A DNA stretch of 64,000 nt from Blastochloris tepida (GTDB lineage: Bacteria; Pseudomonadota; Alphaproteobacteria; Rhizobiales; Xanthobacteraceae), in NCBI RefSeq assembly GCF_003966715.1, contig NZ_AP018907.1, positions 112,001-176,000 on the forward strand, read 5' to 3'. A program made the translations under genes and the position numbers. Numbering within the stretch: the first letter of the stretch is position 1; the number at the start of each line of letters is the position of its first letter. Below, one piece after another: positions 38,516-47,522 of the stretch. The notes under the pieces were generated by a model. It saw only the letters and a list, made by a program, of their open reading frames with translations. It did not search any database and was not told the DNA's origin.

Positions 38516-40297
38516 TCAATCCTTCGCCGACAGGCCCAGCCGCTGCAGCCAGCGCTGCAGCCACGGCGGCCGGGTCGACGCCTGGGCGATGTCCGGCAGG
38601 CGCAGGCCGGCCAGCGCGACGCGGCCGTCCGGCTCGATGCGGCGGGCGATCAGGGTCGCCGCGCCGAAGGCCACGCGGTCGCCCGGGCGGGCGCGGTCGG
38701 TGTAGCGCTCGGCGAACACGTCGGCGATGGTGTCCGCGGTGTCGCCAGCGATCTCCAGCCCGTAGAGCGCGGCCACCTCGGCCGAGGGCGCCTCGCCGAC
38801 CAGCGGCAGCTCGCCGAAGGCGATCCTGGCCGCGCTCGGATCCTCGACGCCGGCCGCGAACAGCGCATCCAGCCGGCTGACGCGCGAAGGGGCGGCGAGC
38901 ACGTAGACATAGTCGCCGCTCGTCAGGTCGCCGGCATCGCGCGGGTTGAGGATCACGCCGTTGCGGACCACCAGCGCCGGCTGGGCCCAGGCCGGCAGAT
39001 GGGCGCCGCGGGCCAGCGGGCTTTCCGCCTCGACCGGGTAGCCGACCAACTCACGCCCGGTATTGCCCGGCAGGTCGATCTCGACGCGCTGCACCGGCAG
39101 GCTGGTCGCGGGTGTCGCCACCCCGGTCCAGCGGCCGGCGAGGCCCACCGTCCAGCCCTGCACCAGCAGCGACACCAGCACGACGACGAAGGCGACGTTG
39201 AAATAATCGTCCGCCCCCGGCAGGCCGGCGAGCGTCGGAATCGCGGCCAGGAAGATCGACACCGCGCCGCGCAGACCCACCCAGCCGATGAAGGCGATCT
39301 CGCGCGCCGGCATGCGGAAGGGCAGCAGGCAAAGCCACACCGCCAGCGGCCGGCCGACCAGCATCAGGAAGGCGGCGATGGCGGCGGCGGGAAGGCCCTG
39401 GTCGATGAGATCGGACGGCGAGGCGAGCATCCCCAGCATCAGGAACATGGCGATCTGGCACAGCCAGGTCGCCGCGCCCTGGAAGCTCTCGATCACCGGA
39501 TAGGCCCGCACCGCGCTGTTGCCGACCACCAACCCCGCTAGATAGGCGGCAAGCAGGCCCGAGCCGCCCCACACCGAGGCCAGCCCGAAAATGCCGACGG
39601 CGGCGGTGGTGACGAAGGGCGGGTGAAGGCCGGCCGGCAAGTCGAGCCGGTTAAGCGCCTGCACCACCAGCAGGCCGCCGCCGACCCCGACCGCGGCGCC
39701 GACCGTGAAATCGCCGACGATCTCGGCCAGCACGGTGGCGGTGTCCGCTTCGCCGGCCAATGCGAGCCGGGTCAGCAGGATGACCAGGAACACCGCGACT
39801 GGATCGTTGGTGCCCGATTCGATCTCCACCGTGGCGCCGATCCGGGGGCTCAGCGTCAGGCCGGCGGTGCGCAGCAGGAACATCACCGCCGCGGCGTCGG
39901 TGGAGGCGACGATGGAGCCGAGCAGCAGCGACTGGATCCAGCCGGCTCCCGACAGCGCATGCACGAAGGCGCCGGTCAGCGCCGCCGTGAGCAGCACGCC
40001 GGCGGTGGCCAGGACGAGCGCCGGCGCCAGCGCGCGGCGGACCAGCCGCAGCTTGGTTCGCATCGCCCCGTCGAACAGGATGACCGACAGTGCGATCGAG
40101 CCGACCAGAAAGGTCGATTCATAGTCGTCGAACTTCAGCCCGCCCGGCCCGTCCTCGCCCGCCAGCATGCCGATCAGCAGGAACACCAGCAGCAGCGGTG
40201 CCCCGAAGCGTTTGGCGAGCAGGCTCGACAGCATGCCCGCCAGCGCCATTCCGGCGCCGACGAACAGGATCCATTCGAGGGCGGAGAGCTTGTCCAT
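38516..40297 (-). CDS. Potassium/proton antiporter (CPA1, NhaP2/CvrA type)
   Basis: A 593-residue membrane protein with about 12 N-terminal transmembrane helices. It carries CPA1 landmarks: LSVILFDGAMR, GSIVASTDAAAVMFLL, EIESGTNDPVAVFLV (the ND ion-binding pair) and GWVGLRGAVSIFLA. After residue 400 come cytoplasmic domains: a TrkA-C-like part (LPAWAQPALVVRNGVILNPRDAGDLTSGDYVYVLA) and a CorC/HlyC-like end (FGELPLVGEAPSAEVAALYGL). Such proteins expel K+ in exchange for H+ and adjust cytoplasmic pH and osmolarity. The PCu(A)C gene lies 99 bases upstream on the same strand. Confidence 0.95.
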   Translation of the reverse strand: MDKLSALEWILFVGAGMALAGMLSSLLAKRFGAPLLLVFLLIGMLAGEDGPGGLKFDDYESTFLVGSIALSVILFDGAMRTKLRLVRRALAPALVLATAGVLLTAALTGAFVHALSGAGWIQSLLLGSIVASTDAAAVMFLLRTAGLTLSPRIGATVEIESGTNDPVAVFLVILLTRLALAGEADTATVLAEIVGDFTVGAAVGVGGGLLVVQALNRLDLPAGLHPPFVTTAAVGIFGLASVWGGSGLLAAYLAGLVVGNSAVRAYPVIESFQGAATWLCQIAMFLMLGMLASPSDLIDQGLPAAAIAAFLMLVGRPLAVWLCLLPFRMPAREIAFIGWVGLRGAVSIFLAAIPTLAGLPGADDYFNVAFVVVLVSLLVQGWTVGLAGRWTGVATPATSLPVQRVEIDLPGNTGRELVGYPVEAESPLARGAHLPAWAQPALVVRNGVILNPRDAGDLTSGDYVYVLAAPSRVSRLDALFAAGVEDPSAARIAFGELPLVGEAPSAEVAALYGLEIAGDTADTIADVFAERYTDRARPGDRVAFGAATLIARRIEPDGRVALAGLRLPDIAQASTRPPWLQRWLQRLGLSAKD

Positions 40298-40360
40298 CGT
40301 CCTCCGGGTCGGGCTTTCGGGGTTCCAAGGATCGCGGACGGATCCCCGGAAACTTGGTCA

Positions 40361-40395
40361 TTCGGCTTCCGGTTGATCCCTTCGGGATCGGCGGA
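40361..40395 (+). repeat. Short family A repeat fragment
   Basis: ttcggcttccggttgatccc followed by ttcgggatcggcgga matches the 5' core hairpin of family A only. It lies between the antiporter and copper chaperone genes. Confidence 0.65.
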
Positions 40396-40396
40396 A

Positions 40397-40969
40397 TCAG
40401 TGCTTGGTGTGGCTGCCGGCGCCGATGCTGCGCACCGGGAAGGGCACCTCGATCGTTCCGGCCTTCGCGAACCGGAGCGTGACGGGGATGGTGGTCCCTT
40501 CCTTGAGCGGCTCCTTGATGTCCATGAACATCACGTGCAGGCCGCTGGGCTTGAGCTCCACGGTCTGGCCCGACTCGATGGCGATGCCGTTCTCGAGCTC
40601 GCGCATGCGCATCACACCGTCGACCACGGCCATTTCGTGGATCTCGCCGCGGCCGGCCACCGGTGCCGACATGCCGATCAGCCGGTCGGGCTCGGTGCCG
40701 GTGTTGGTGATGCGCATGTAGCCGCCGCCGACCTTGGCGGCCGGCGGGGTGGCGCGGGCCCAGGGCTCGGCGATGACGAGGGTGCCCACTCTAAGCTCGA
40801 CGCCGGTGCCCGTATCGGCGGCCGTCTCGCTGCCCTGGGCCGCGGCCGGACCGGTGAGCGGCGCGGCCAAGGCAAGCGCGGCCAGGGCAAGTGCGGCAAG
40901 GCCAAGCGCGGCAACGGCGAAGGCGGCAGGGGCGCGGAGCCGCGAGACAAACCGCGTGACGAGTCCCAT
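40397..40969 (-). CDS. PCu(A)C copper chaperone
   Basis: A 190-residue periplasmic protein with a long Ala/Leu-rich signal peptide. The copper site H(M)x10Mx21HxM is intact: HEMAVVDGVMRMRELE then LHVMFMD. Family members hand Cu(I) to cytochrome oxidase subunit II or Sco in the periplasm. No oxidase genes adjoin it, but a CopZ-like HMA protein is encoded 2.2 kb away. It lies upstream of the antiporter gene on the same strand with a repeat between. Confidence 0.93.
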   Translation of the reverse strand: MGLVTRFVSRLRAPAAFAVAALGLAALALAALALAAPLTGPAAAQGSETAADTGTGVELRVGTLVIAEPWARATPPAAKVGGGYMRITNTGTEPDRLIGMSAPVAGRGEIHEMAVVDGVMRMRELENGIAIESGQTVELKPSGLHVMFMDIKEPLKEGTTIPVTLRFAKAGTIEVPFPVRSIGAGSHTKH

Positions 40970-41115
40970 GGGGTTCGATCCTTCAAGCGATGGAATCAGG
41001 ACCGCAAGGTGCCTGGCTCGGGATCCGGAGTTGGGAACCCGGCGCGGCCGTGCGGCGTCCGGATGGGCGGCAAGGCGCAGGAGCGCTCCGGAAGAGTACG
41101 GAGGCGCGGCGTGTT

Positions 41116-41162
41116 GGCAAGCCGTTTCCGGGATCCCGGCGGGATCGACCGGAAACCGAATG
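41116..41162 (-). repeat. Short family A repeat, inverted
   Basis: On the minus strand it reads attcggtttccggtcgatcc, cgccgggatcccggaaacgg, the 5' core of family A. It lies in the 222-bp gap between the EAL gene end and the copper chaperone start. Confidence 0.7.
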
Positions 41163-41191
41163 ATGGATCGCAGCGGCGGGCCGAAACCGGG

Positions 41192-42709
41192 TCAGGCCCG
41201 GCGGATGGTGGTCTTGGCGAGGTCGGCGAGGCCGCCGGTACGGCGCGGTGCCGGCTCGTCGCGTTTGGGCTCATCGCGCTTGATCTCGTCGCGCCGAATG
41301 TCGGCCGCAGCGATCTCGACGCGCGGCGCGGGGGCGGCCTCGGCGGGATCGCGCATCGGCCGGCGCTCGGCGCCCAGCACGTCGGCGCGCACCGGCTTGG
41401 GCGGCGCGAACAGATTGCCCTGGCCGAACTTGACGTCATAGTCGAGCAGGTCGACCACCTGTCCCTCGGTCTCGATGGCGTCGCCGATCAGGGCGATACC
41501 GTGCCGGCCGAACAGGTCGCCCAGATCGGCCGGGTGGATCTCGGCGCCGACGGCGCGCGAGCGGTCGAGCAGGCCCACGGCGGGTACCTTGACGAAGCGC
41601 ACGCCGCGCTCAGCGAGGTCGCGGGCATCGAAGCGCAGGTCCTGGATGTGGTGGAGCGCGAGCTTGAAGCCGCGATCGACCACGCCGGCCAGGGCCTCGG
41701 TCTCGACCGGACCGAGCAGGCGGAACTGCTCCTGGGCGACCTGGAACACCAGAGCCGGCGCGAGGGTGCGGTTGGCCTCCAGGAACTCGGCGTAGCGGGC
41801 CATCGCCTCGGTGTCGCCCAGCGTGTCGGCGGCAAGGTCGAGGAACAGGCCGATCTCGCGATTGCGGCTGGCCAGCCGCCGCACCACCTGCACGCAGCGC
41901 AGCAGCACCTGCAGGTCGATCTCGGGCTCCAGCCGGCCGGCGCGGGCGAGGTCGCCGTAATCGTCCGGGGTGAGCAGCGAGCCGTCCTCGGCCCGCAGCC
42001 GCGGCATGGCCGCGTAGTAGCGCACCTTGCGCTGCGGCAGGGTGACGATCGGCTGCAGATAAATCTCGACGCGCCCGGCCTTCACCGCGCGTTGCACCAG
42101 CGCCAGTCCGTCGGCCTCGGACAGGCCGGCCAGCATGCCGTGGCGCACCACCGGCGCCGGCGGCGCGGCGGCGGCCGCCTCCAGGGTGGCTGTGGCGGCG
42201 GCGGCACCGGACGCGGCCGGGGACATGATCACCTGCGGCCGGGCGGCGAGCGCCTGCAGATTCTGGTCGAAGACGGCGAGGTGCTGCTCGTGCGCGGCGG
42301 TGGCCTCCGCGAGGTCCTTGACCAGCCCGGTGAGGACGACAAGCTCGGCGGAGAGCGGCTGCACCGCCTTGCGGGCGGCCTCGCCCGCCGCGCCCTCGAT
42401 CGAGGTGCCGCGGCGCTCGATCGCCTGCAACCGGTGATCGACGTCCGACACGCGCCGCGAGATATCGGCGAGGGCTCTGGCGATATCGGTCACGGTGGTG
42501 GACAGGTCGCCGATCTGGCGGCCGAGGTGGGCGCGATCGGCGGTCTGCAGCGCAGAGAACTGCCACCAGGCCAGACCGAGCAGCAAGGTTAGCGCCGCAA
42601 GCCCCGAAATGGCAGCGGGAACACCGGCCACCAGATACAGCAGCGCGCCCAGCGAACCGGAAATCATCACCATGCAAAAGGCGATAAACAACGTGCCGAG
42701 TCGTTGCAT
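41192..42709 (-). CDS. Membrane-anchored degenerate EAL-domain protein
   Basis: A 505-residue protein with two N-terminal transmembrane helices (residues 5-28, 30-50), a coiled coil to about 155, an Ala-rich linker and an EAL-fold domain from about 200 to 440. The fold is recognisable (IYLQPIVTLPQRKVRYYAAMPRLR; FVKVPA; GDAIETEG; FGQGNLFAPP), but the EAL Glu is replaced (YAAMPRLR instead of YEALLRLR) and the DDFGTG motif is absent (LALHHIQDL). It is therefore unlikely to hydrolyse c-di-GMP and may bind a ligand or partner instead. A charged tail with DEIKRDEPKRDE follows. Confidence 0.88.
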   Translation of the reverse strand: MQRLGTLFIAFCMVMISGSLGALLYLVAGVPAAISGLAALTLLLGLAWWQFSALQTADRAHLGRQIGDLSTTVTDIARALADISRRVSDVDHRLQAIERRGTSIEGAAGEAARKAVQPLSAELVVLTGLVKDLAEATAAHEQHLAVFDQNLQALAARPQVIMSPAASGAAAATATLEAAAAAPPAPVVRHGMLAGLSEADGLALVQRAVKAGRVEIYLQPIVTLPQRKVRYYAAMPRLRAEDGSLLTPDDYGDLARAGRLEPEIDLQVLLRCVQVVRRLASRNREIGLFLDLAADTLGDTEAMARYAEFLEANRTLAPALVFQVAQEQFRLLGPVETEALAGVVDRGFKLALHHIQDLRFDARDLAERGVRFVKVPAVGLLDRSRAVGAEIHPADLGDLFGRHGIALIGDAIETEGQVVDLLDYDVKFGQGNLFAPPKPVRADVLGAERRPMRDPAEAAPAPRVEIAAADIRRDEIKRDEPKRDEPAPRRTGGLADLAKTTIRRA

Positions 42710-43179
42710 GGGGAGCAGTCCTGTGGCCGAATCAAATTGGAATATTCGCGATTTTACGCCAGAGGGCTACTGTCCGCCGATGACGTTTCGGCATAATCCT
42801 CAGCATCGCGCACAATACCATGACGCGGGCGGCGATTTCGTCGAGGCCGCGGCAAGCCGCGCGCAGGCGGTGCAAATCGCCGTGATGCAGGGCGAATGCG
42901 GCCCGGGCGGCCGATCCTGCTGAATCCCGAAGGGTGCGAATTTGGATTCGGCCCTTGTCAACCGTTCCGGCCTGCATAGCTGAATTGCTGCAACAAAAGG
43001 GCGCTCGGCGCGTCTTTCGGGTTTCGGCCCGCATTTCTTGTTCCCCGGAGGCCGGCTCGCCGCATCATCGCAGCTGATCGGCGGGCAGGGTGGGCCGCTT
43101 CCGCTTTCCCGGGCAGGGGCGCAGTGCCATATCCTGGTCACGCGCCGCGATGGCGGCCAGAACTGTGGAGACAATCAGC
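42710..43179. other. 470-bp divergent intergenic region
   Basis: This lies between the EAL gene (minus) and the HMA gene (plus). It contains a lower-G+C stretch at 42730-42760 (tcaaattggaatattcgcga) that may hold the EAL gene promoter. A 47-codon frame (42781-42923, plus) has no ribosome site and no family and is not called as a gene. Confidence 0.45.
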
Positions 43180-43377
43180 ATGGTGACGCTGAACGTGACC
43201 GGCATGACCTGCGGCGGCTGTGCCGCGACCGTGGAAAAGCTGATCAAGCGCGAGGATGCCGCCGCAAAGGTGACGGTCGATCTCGCTTCCGGCCGCGTCG
43301 AGGCCGACACCGGCGTTCCGGCCGAGACGCTGATCAAGGCGATCGAGGCCGCCGGCTTCGGCGCCAGCGCCGGATAG
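43180..43377 (+). CDS. Heavy-metal-associated (HMA) domain protein, CopZ-like
   Basis: A 65-residue single-domain protein. It shows the metal site TGMTCGGCAATVEKLI (MxCxxC) and the ferredoxin-like fold pattern through AAKVTVDLASGRVEADTGVPAETLIKAIEAAGFGA. Such proteins bind Cu(I) and pass it to P-type ATPases. GGAGA lies before the ATG. It stands alone, tail to tail with the hydrogenase gene 43 bases away; no CopA or CueR gene is in the window. Confidence 0.92.
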   Translation: MVTLNVTGMTCGGCAATVEKLIKREDAAAKVTVDLASGRVEADTGVPAETLIKAIEAAGFGASAG

Positions 43378-43420
43378 GCGGGCATGGCCTGCGCGCCCGC
43401 TGCGCGAGACCGGCTGCCGG

Positions 43421-45283
43421 TCAGTACACCTTCCCGGTCATCTTGATGTCGGCCCAGATCTCGCGAACGGTCTGGGTCATCTCGATCCTGCGGTCGGTGT
43501 ACCAAGTGTGCAGCAGGTCGTGCGCCTTCTCCGAATTGGGCCCGCCCAGGAAGTCGCGATAGAGCGCCTGGACCTGCCGGTTGTTGTGCGACTGGCGCAC
43601 CGCGCGCTTGTGGTCGATGCCGAACAGCGTCTCGCGGCGCTTCAGCGCGTGCGGCAGATACTGCTTCTTGGAGCGCAGCGAGCCGCCGCCATCGACGCAG
43701 CCGCCGGGGCAGGCCATGACCTCGATGAAGTCGAAATCGGCAGTGCCGGCGCGCACCGTCTCGACGATCTGGCGGGTCGGCTTGAGGCCGTGGCACATCG
43801 CCACCTTCACCTCGCCGACCGCACCGCCGAGATCGACGGTGGCGGTGCGCACACCCTCGAAGCCGCGCAGCTGCTGGAGTTCCACCGTCTCAAGCTCGCG
43901 GCCATTGACGATGTAGTACATCGTGCGAACCGCCGCCTCCATCACGCCGCCGGTGGTACCGAAGATGGCGCCGGCGCCGGTGTATTCGCTCATATACGGG
44001 TTGTCGAAGGCCGACGGCTCCAGCGTCTTGAGGTCGATGCCCTCGCGGCGCAGGAGGCGCGCGAACTCGCGGGTGGTCAGCACCACGTCGACCTCCGGCA
44101 CGCCGTCATGGATGAGCTGGCGCCGCGCGATCTCGTCCTTCTTCGCCGTGCAGGGCATGATCGAGATGACGCGGATACGCTTGGGATCGATGCCCATCCT
44201 CTCGGGCAGATAGGTCTTGGCCAGCGTGCCGACGCACTGCTGCGGCGACTTGGTCGAGGACAGCAGCGGCAGGATGTCGGGATAGTGCCGCTCGGCGAAA
44301 TTGATCCACGCCGGGCAGCAGGAGGAGAAGGTCGGGCGCTTTCTGTGCGCCAGCCGGTGCAGCAGCTCGGTGCCTTCCTCCATGATGACGAGGTCGGCGC
44401 CGAAATTGGTGTCGAGCACGATGTCGGCGCCGAGCCTGCGCAACGCGGTGATGATCTGGCCCTCGACATTGGTGCCGGGCGGCAGGCCGAACTCCTCGCC
44501 GAAGCCGACGCGCACCGCGGGCGCGAATTGGACGACGGTGACAAGCTCGGGGTCGTACATCATGTCAAGCGCGCGGTCGGTCTCGTCGCGCTCGCCGAGC
44601 GCGCCGGTCGGGCATACCAGCACGCACTGGCCGCAGGTGACGCAGGCGGAATTCTTCTGGGTCAGGCCGTGGCGCAGGCCCACCGCGGTGTCGAGGCCGG
44701 TGCCGACCTGGATCAGCGCATCGACGCCCTGGCCGTCGCGGCACATGGCGATGCAGCGCTGGCAGCGGATGCAGCGCTTCATGTTGCGGATCAGGGCGGG
44801 CGAGGAGTCGTCGATCGGTCGCGTCGCCACCCGCGCGGGGTCGAAGAAGCGGTTTTGCCTGAGGCCGACGAACTGGGCGACATCCTGCAGGTCGCAGCGG
44901 CCGTGGCGGATGCAGGTGGCGCAGTCCTGGTCGTGGTCGGCGAGCAGCAGCTCGACCTGCAGGCGCTGCTTCTCGCGCACCTCGGGGGTGCGGGTGCGGA
45001 TCTCCAGCCCGGCCTGCATCGGCGTGGTGCAGGCCGTCACCAAGTGGGTCTTGGCGCTGCCGTCCGTCCGGATCTCGACCAGGCACACCCGGCAGGTGCC
45101 CGGCGCGTGGTCGATGTCGGCCAGCTCGCACAGGGTCGGGATATAGACGCCGTAGCGGCGGGCGCAGGTGAGGATCGTCTCGTCCGAGCGGCCGGTGATC
45201 GGCGCACCATTGATGGTCGCCTCGAAATAGGTCACCTCGGCGCCGGGGCTGGTCTGGGGCAGGAATTGCGCGGCCATCCTCAT
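43421..45283 (-). CDS. hydA: [FeFe]-hydrogenase catalytic subunit
   Basis: A 620-residue modular hydrogenase. Cys52, 64, 67 and 85 fit a [2Fe-2S] domain; His117, Cys121, 124 and 130 form the His-Cys3 [4Fe-4S] site; two ferredoxin clusters follow (Cys171/174/177/181 and 214/217/220/224). All three H-cluster motifs are present: SSCCPAW (Cys322/323), MPCTAKKDE (Cys378), EVMACPGGC (Cys525/529). The C-terminus is the small-subunit domain (YRDFLGGPNSEKAHDLLHTWY). It should interconvert H2 with protons and electrons. Its ATG overlaps the stop of the upstream flavoprotein gene by 4 bases. Maturases hydEFG are not in the window. Confidence 0.95.
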   Translation of the reverse strand: MRMAAQFLPQTSPGAEVTYFEATINGAPITGRSDETILTCARRYGVYIPTLCELADIDHAPGTCRVCLVEIRTDGSAKTHLVTACTTPMQAGLEIRTRTPEVREKQRLQVELLLADHDQDCATCIRHGRCDLQDVAQFVGLRQNRFFDPARVATRPIDDSSPALIRNMKRCIRCQRCIAMCRDGQGVDALIQVGTGLDTAVGLRHGLTQKNSACVTCGQCVLVCPTGALGERDETDRALDMMYDPELVTVVQFAPAVRVGFGEEFGLPPGTNVEGQIITALRRLGADIVLDTNFGADLVIMEEGTELLHRLAHRKRPTFSSCCPAWINFAERHYPDILPLLSSTKSPQQCVGTLAKTYLPERMGIDPKRIRVISIMPCTAKKDEIARRQLIHDGVPEVDVVLTTREFARLLRREGIDLKTLEPSAFDNPYMSEYTGAGAIFGTTGGVMEAAVRTMYYIVNGRELETVELQQLRGFEGVRTATVDLGGAVGEVKVAMCHGLKPTRQIVETVRAGTADFDFIEVMACPGGCVDGGGSLRSKKQYLPHALKRRETLFGIDHKRAVRQSHNNRQVQALYRDFLGGPNSEKAHDLLHTWYTDRRIEMTQTVREIWADIKMTGKVY

Positions 45284-47280
45284 GCTCCCTCGGGGATCGG
45301 CTGCTCGGTGATCACCGAATAGATGCGGTAGCAGCGCATGCAGCGCTTGGCCTCGCGATAGGCCTCCTCGGCGCTGATGGTCTGCTCCACCTCCTCGAAC
45401 ATCTGCGTGCGCACATTGGGGTCGAGCTCGGGGTGGTGGACGCGGTACTGCGGCTTCACCGGCACCTCGACGGCATCGTCGGCCAGCATGCGGTTGTCGT
45501 TGAGCAGGGCGCGCATGCGCGAGCGCGGCCGGAAGCGCACATAGCCCAGCCGGATCCAGTCGTCGATGCTGCGGGTGGCCTTCAGGCCATTGGCCATGGC
45601 GTGGATCAGGGTCGAGGGACCCGACGCGCAATCACCGCCGGCAAACACGCCGGGGCGCGAGGTGGCGAGATCGACAGGATCGACCGCGATGCAGTTCCAG
45701 CGGTCGAGCGCGATGCCGTCCTCCGGCTTCAGCACGTCCTTGTTGATCTGCTGGCCGATGGCGGCGATCAGGGTCGTGCAGGGCAGCACCGTCTCGGTGC
45801 CGGGCGCGGCCTCGACATTGCGGCGGCCGCGGCCGTCGGGCGCCGTCTGGCGCATCGCGATCAGCTCGACGCCGGTGATGCGCCCGCTTTCGGCGACGAT
45901 CCGCACCGGATTGGCGAGAAAGTGGAAGATGATGCCCTCGGCCTCGGCGGCCGCCACCTCGTCGGCGTCGGCGGGCATGTCCTCGCGGGTGCGGCGATAG
46001 ACGACGTGCACGGTGTCGGCACCCATGCGCAGGGCCGAGCGGGCGCAGTCCATCGCCACATTGCCGCCGCCGACCACCACCACGTCGCCGGACAGCTCGA
46101 TGGTGCGGGTGCCGGCGACATGGTCGTGCACATCGAGCAGGAAGGCGATGCCGGGCTTGTAGCCGGCAAGGCTCGGATCCTCGCCGGCGACGCCGAGCCG
46201 GCTGCCCTGCTGGCAGCCCAGTGCCAGGAACACCGCGCGGTAGCCGCGCGCGAACAGATCGTCGATCGAGAAGTCGCGGCCCAGCGCATGGTTGAACAGG
46301 AAGCGCCCGCCAAGCTCGGCGATGATCTCGGTCTCCGAGCGCAGCACGTCCTTGGGCAGGCGATAGTTGGGAATGCCGATCGCCGCCATGCCGCCGGCCT
46401 CCCCCATCGCCTCCAGAATGTCGACGCGATAGCCGTGCAGCAGCAGATGATAGGCGCAGGAGAGACCGGCGGGGCCGGCGCCGACCACCGCCACCCGCAT
46501 GTCCTGGCTCAAGGGGTGCGCGATCAGCTCGCGGCCGAAGGTCAGCGCATGCGCGCCCTTCTGCTGGTCGGCGACGTAGCGCTTGAGCGTCTTGATGCCG
46601 ACCGCCTCGTCGACGAACTTGCGCCGGCAGGCCATCTCGCAGAAGCGCACGCACACCCGGCCGCAGGTCGCGGCCATCGGATACTTCTGCAAAATGACGC
46701 CGAGCGAATGCTCCGGCTTGCCGTCGCGGATGAAGTCGATGTAGCGCGGCACATTGATGCGCGAGGGGCAGGCCTCGATGCACGGCGCGGTCATGTAGGT
46801 GAGGCCGTTGGGCTCCGGCCGCGGGCCGCGCTTCAGTTCGCCCTCCACCACGTCGCGGAAATGGCGCAGCGCCGCCAACAGCGGCCGGGCGCAGGTCTGG
46901 CCGAGGCCGCACATTGAGGTGGCGGTCATCTGGTCGGCCAGCGTCTCCAATTCGTCGAGGCCGACCCTGGTCTTCCGGCCGCGGCGCAGCGCATCGAGCG
47001 CGTCGCGCACCAGCACCGTGCCCATCCGGCACGGCGTGCATTTGCCGCAGCTCTGCGCGGCGGCCTCGGCCATCTGCCGCCACAGCACGTCGATCAGCCC
47101 GACGTTCGCGTCGAAGATGAAAAAGCCGCGGTCGGCGAAGAAGGCGCGGATGCGGTTGCCGTCGTCGAAGCTGTCGAAATTGGCAAGGGTCGGCGGCGCC
47201 GGACGATCATCGGCGGCAGGCCGGCCGGCGCGGTTGTCGTAGACGATGCCGTCCCACACGCCGTAGACGATCTCGGTCAT
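45280..47280 (-). CDS. NuoF-cluster / GltD-type NAD(P)H oxidoreductase fusion, hydrogenase partner
   Basis: A 666-residue flavoprotein. Residues 60-145 match the C-terminal [4Fe-4S] domain of NuoF/HydB (SCGKCTPCRMGT, then SMCGLGQTC: Cys78, 81, 84, 124) but the FMN/NADH Rossmann part of NuoF is missing. From about 165 it is a GltD/NfnB-like protein: cysteines CIEACPSR and CGRVCVRFCEMAC for two clusters, FAD motif VVGAGPAGLSCAYH near 265, NAD(P) motif VVVGGGNVAMDCARSA near 400, and a last CMRC pair. It can pass electrons between NAD(P)H and the hydrogenase. AGAGGA precedes the ATG at 47280. Confidence 0.9.
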   Translation of the reverse strand: MTEIVYGVWDGIVYDNRAGRPAADDRPAPPTLANFDSFDDGNRIRAFFADRGFFIFDANVGLIDVLWRQMAEAAAQSCGKCTPCRMGTVLVRDALDALRRGRKTRVGLDELETLADQMTATSMCGLGQTCARPLLAALRHFRDVVEGELKRGPRPEPNGLTYMTAPCIEACPSRINVPRYIDFIRDGKPEHSLGVILQKYPMAATCGRVCVRFCEMACRRKFVDEAVGIKTLKRYVADQQKGAHALTFGRELIAHPLSQDMRVAVVGAGPAGLSCAYHLLLHGYRVDILEAMGEAGGMAAIGIPNYRLPKDVLRSETEIIAELGGRFLFNHALGRDFSIDDLFARGYRAVFLALGCQQGSRLGVAGEDPSLAGYKPGIAFLLDVHDHVAGTRTIELSGDVVVVGGGNVAMDCARSALRMGADTVHVVYRRTREDMPADADEVAAAEAEGIIFHFLANPVRIVAESGRITGVELIAMRQTAPDGRGRRNVEAAPGTETVLPCTTLIAAIGQQINKDVLKPEDGIALDRWNCIAVDPVDLATSRPGVFAGGDCASGPSTLIHAMANGLKATRSIDDWIRLGYVRFRPRSRMRALLNDNRMLADDAVEVPVKPQYRVHHPELDPNVRTQMFEEVEQTISAEEAYREAKRCMRCYRIYSVITEQPIPEGA

Positions 47281-47522
47281 GCAGTCCTCTTGCGGGGGTC
47301 TCCGGAGGCGGATCCATACGGTCTTCCGGCAATCAACTCGTGACTGCCGAAATTCGACGGACATCGGCACCGGCCGCCGCAGCATCCACCCTGGATGCGA
47401 ACGCGCCGAGCATAGTCCACGGCGGCGGGATGTCCTTGAGCTATGTCAGATGGTGCCTGGGTGGCCGGGCCCCAGACGCCGGGAGCCTCACTCTCTCTCG
47501 GGTGGGGTTGGCGGACTGCGGC

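Noticed and set aside
39623..42592. A 989-codon open frame on the plus strand
   Set aside because: It is His/Gln/Gly-rich, without any domain, and is antisense to the antiporter, PCu(A)C and EAL genes, which are well supported on the minus strand.
42781..42923. A 47-codon plus-strand frame with a plausible ending
   Set aside because: No ribosome site, no recognisable family and an ordinary composition for chance frames in G+C-rich DNA.
47281..47522. FNR/FixK box for the hydrogenase operon
   Set aside because: Only half-sites (ATCAA) are visible; no TTGAT-N4-ATCAA arrangement was found.
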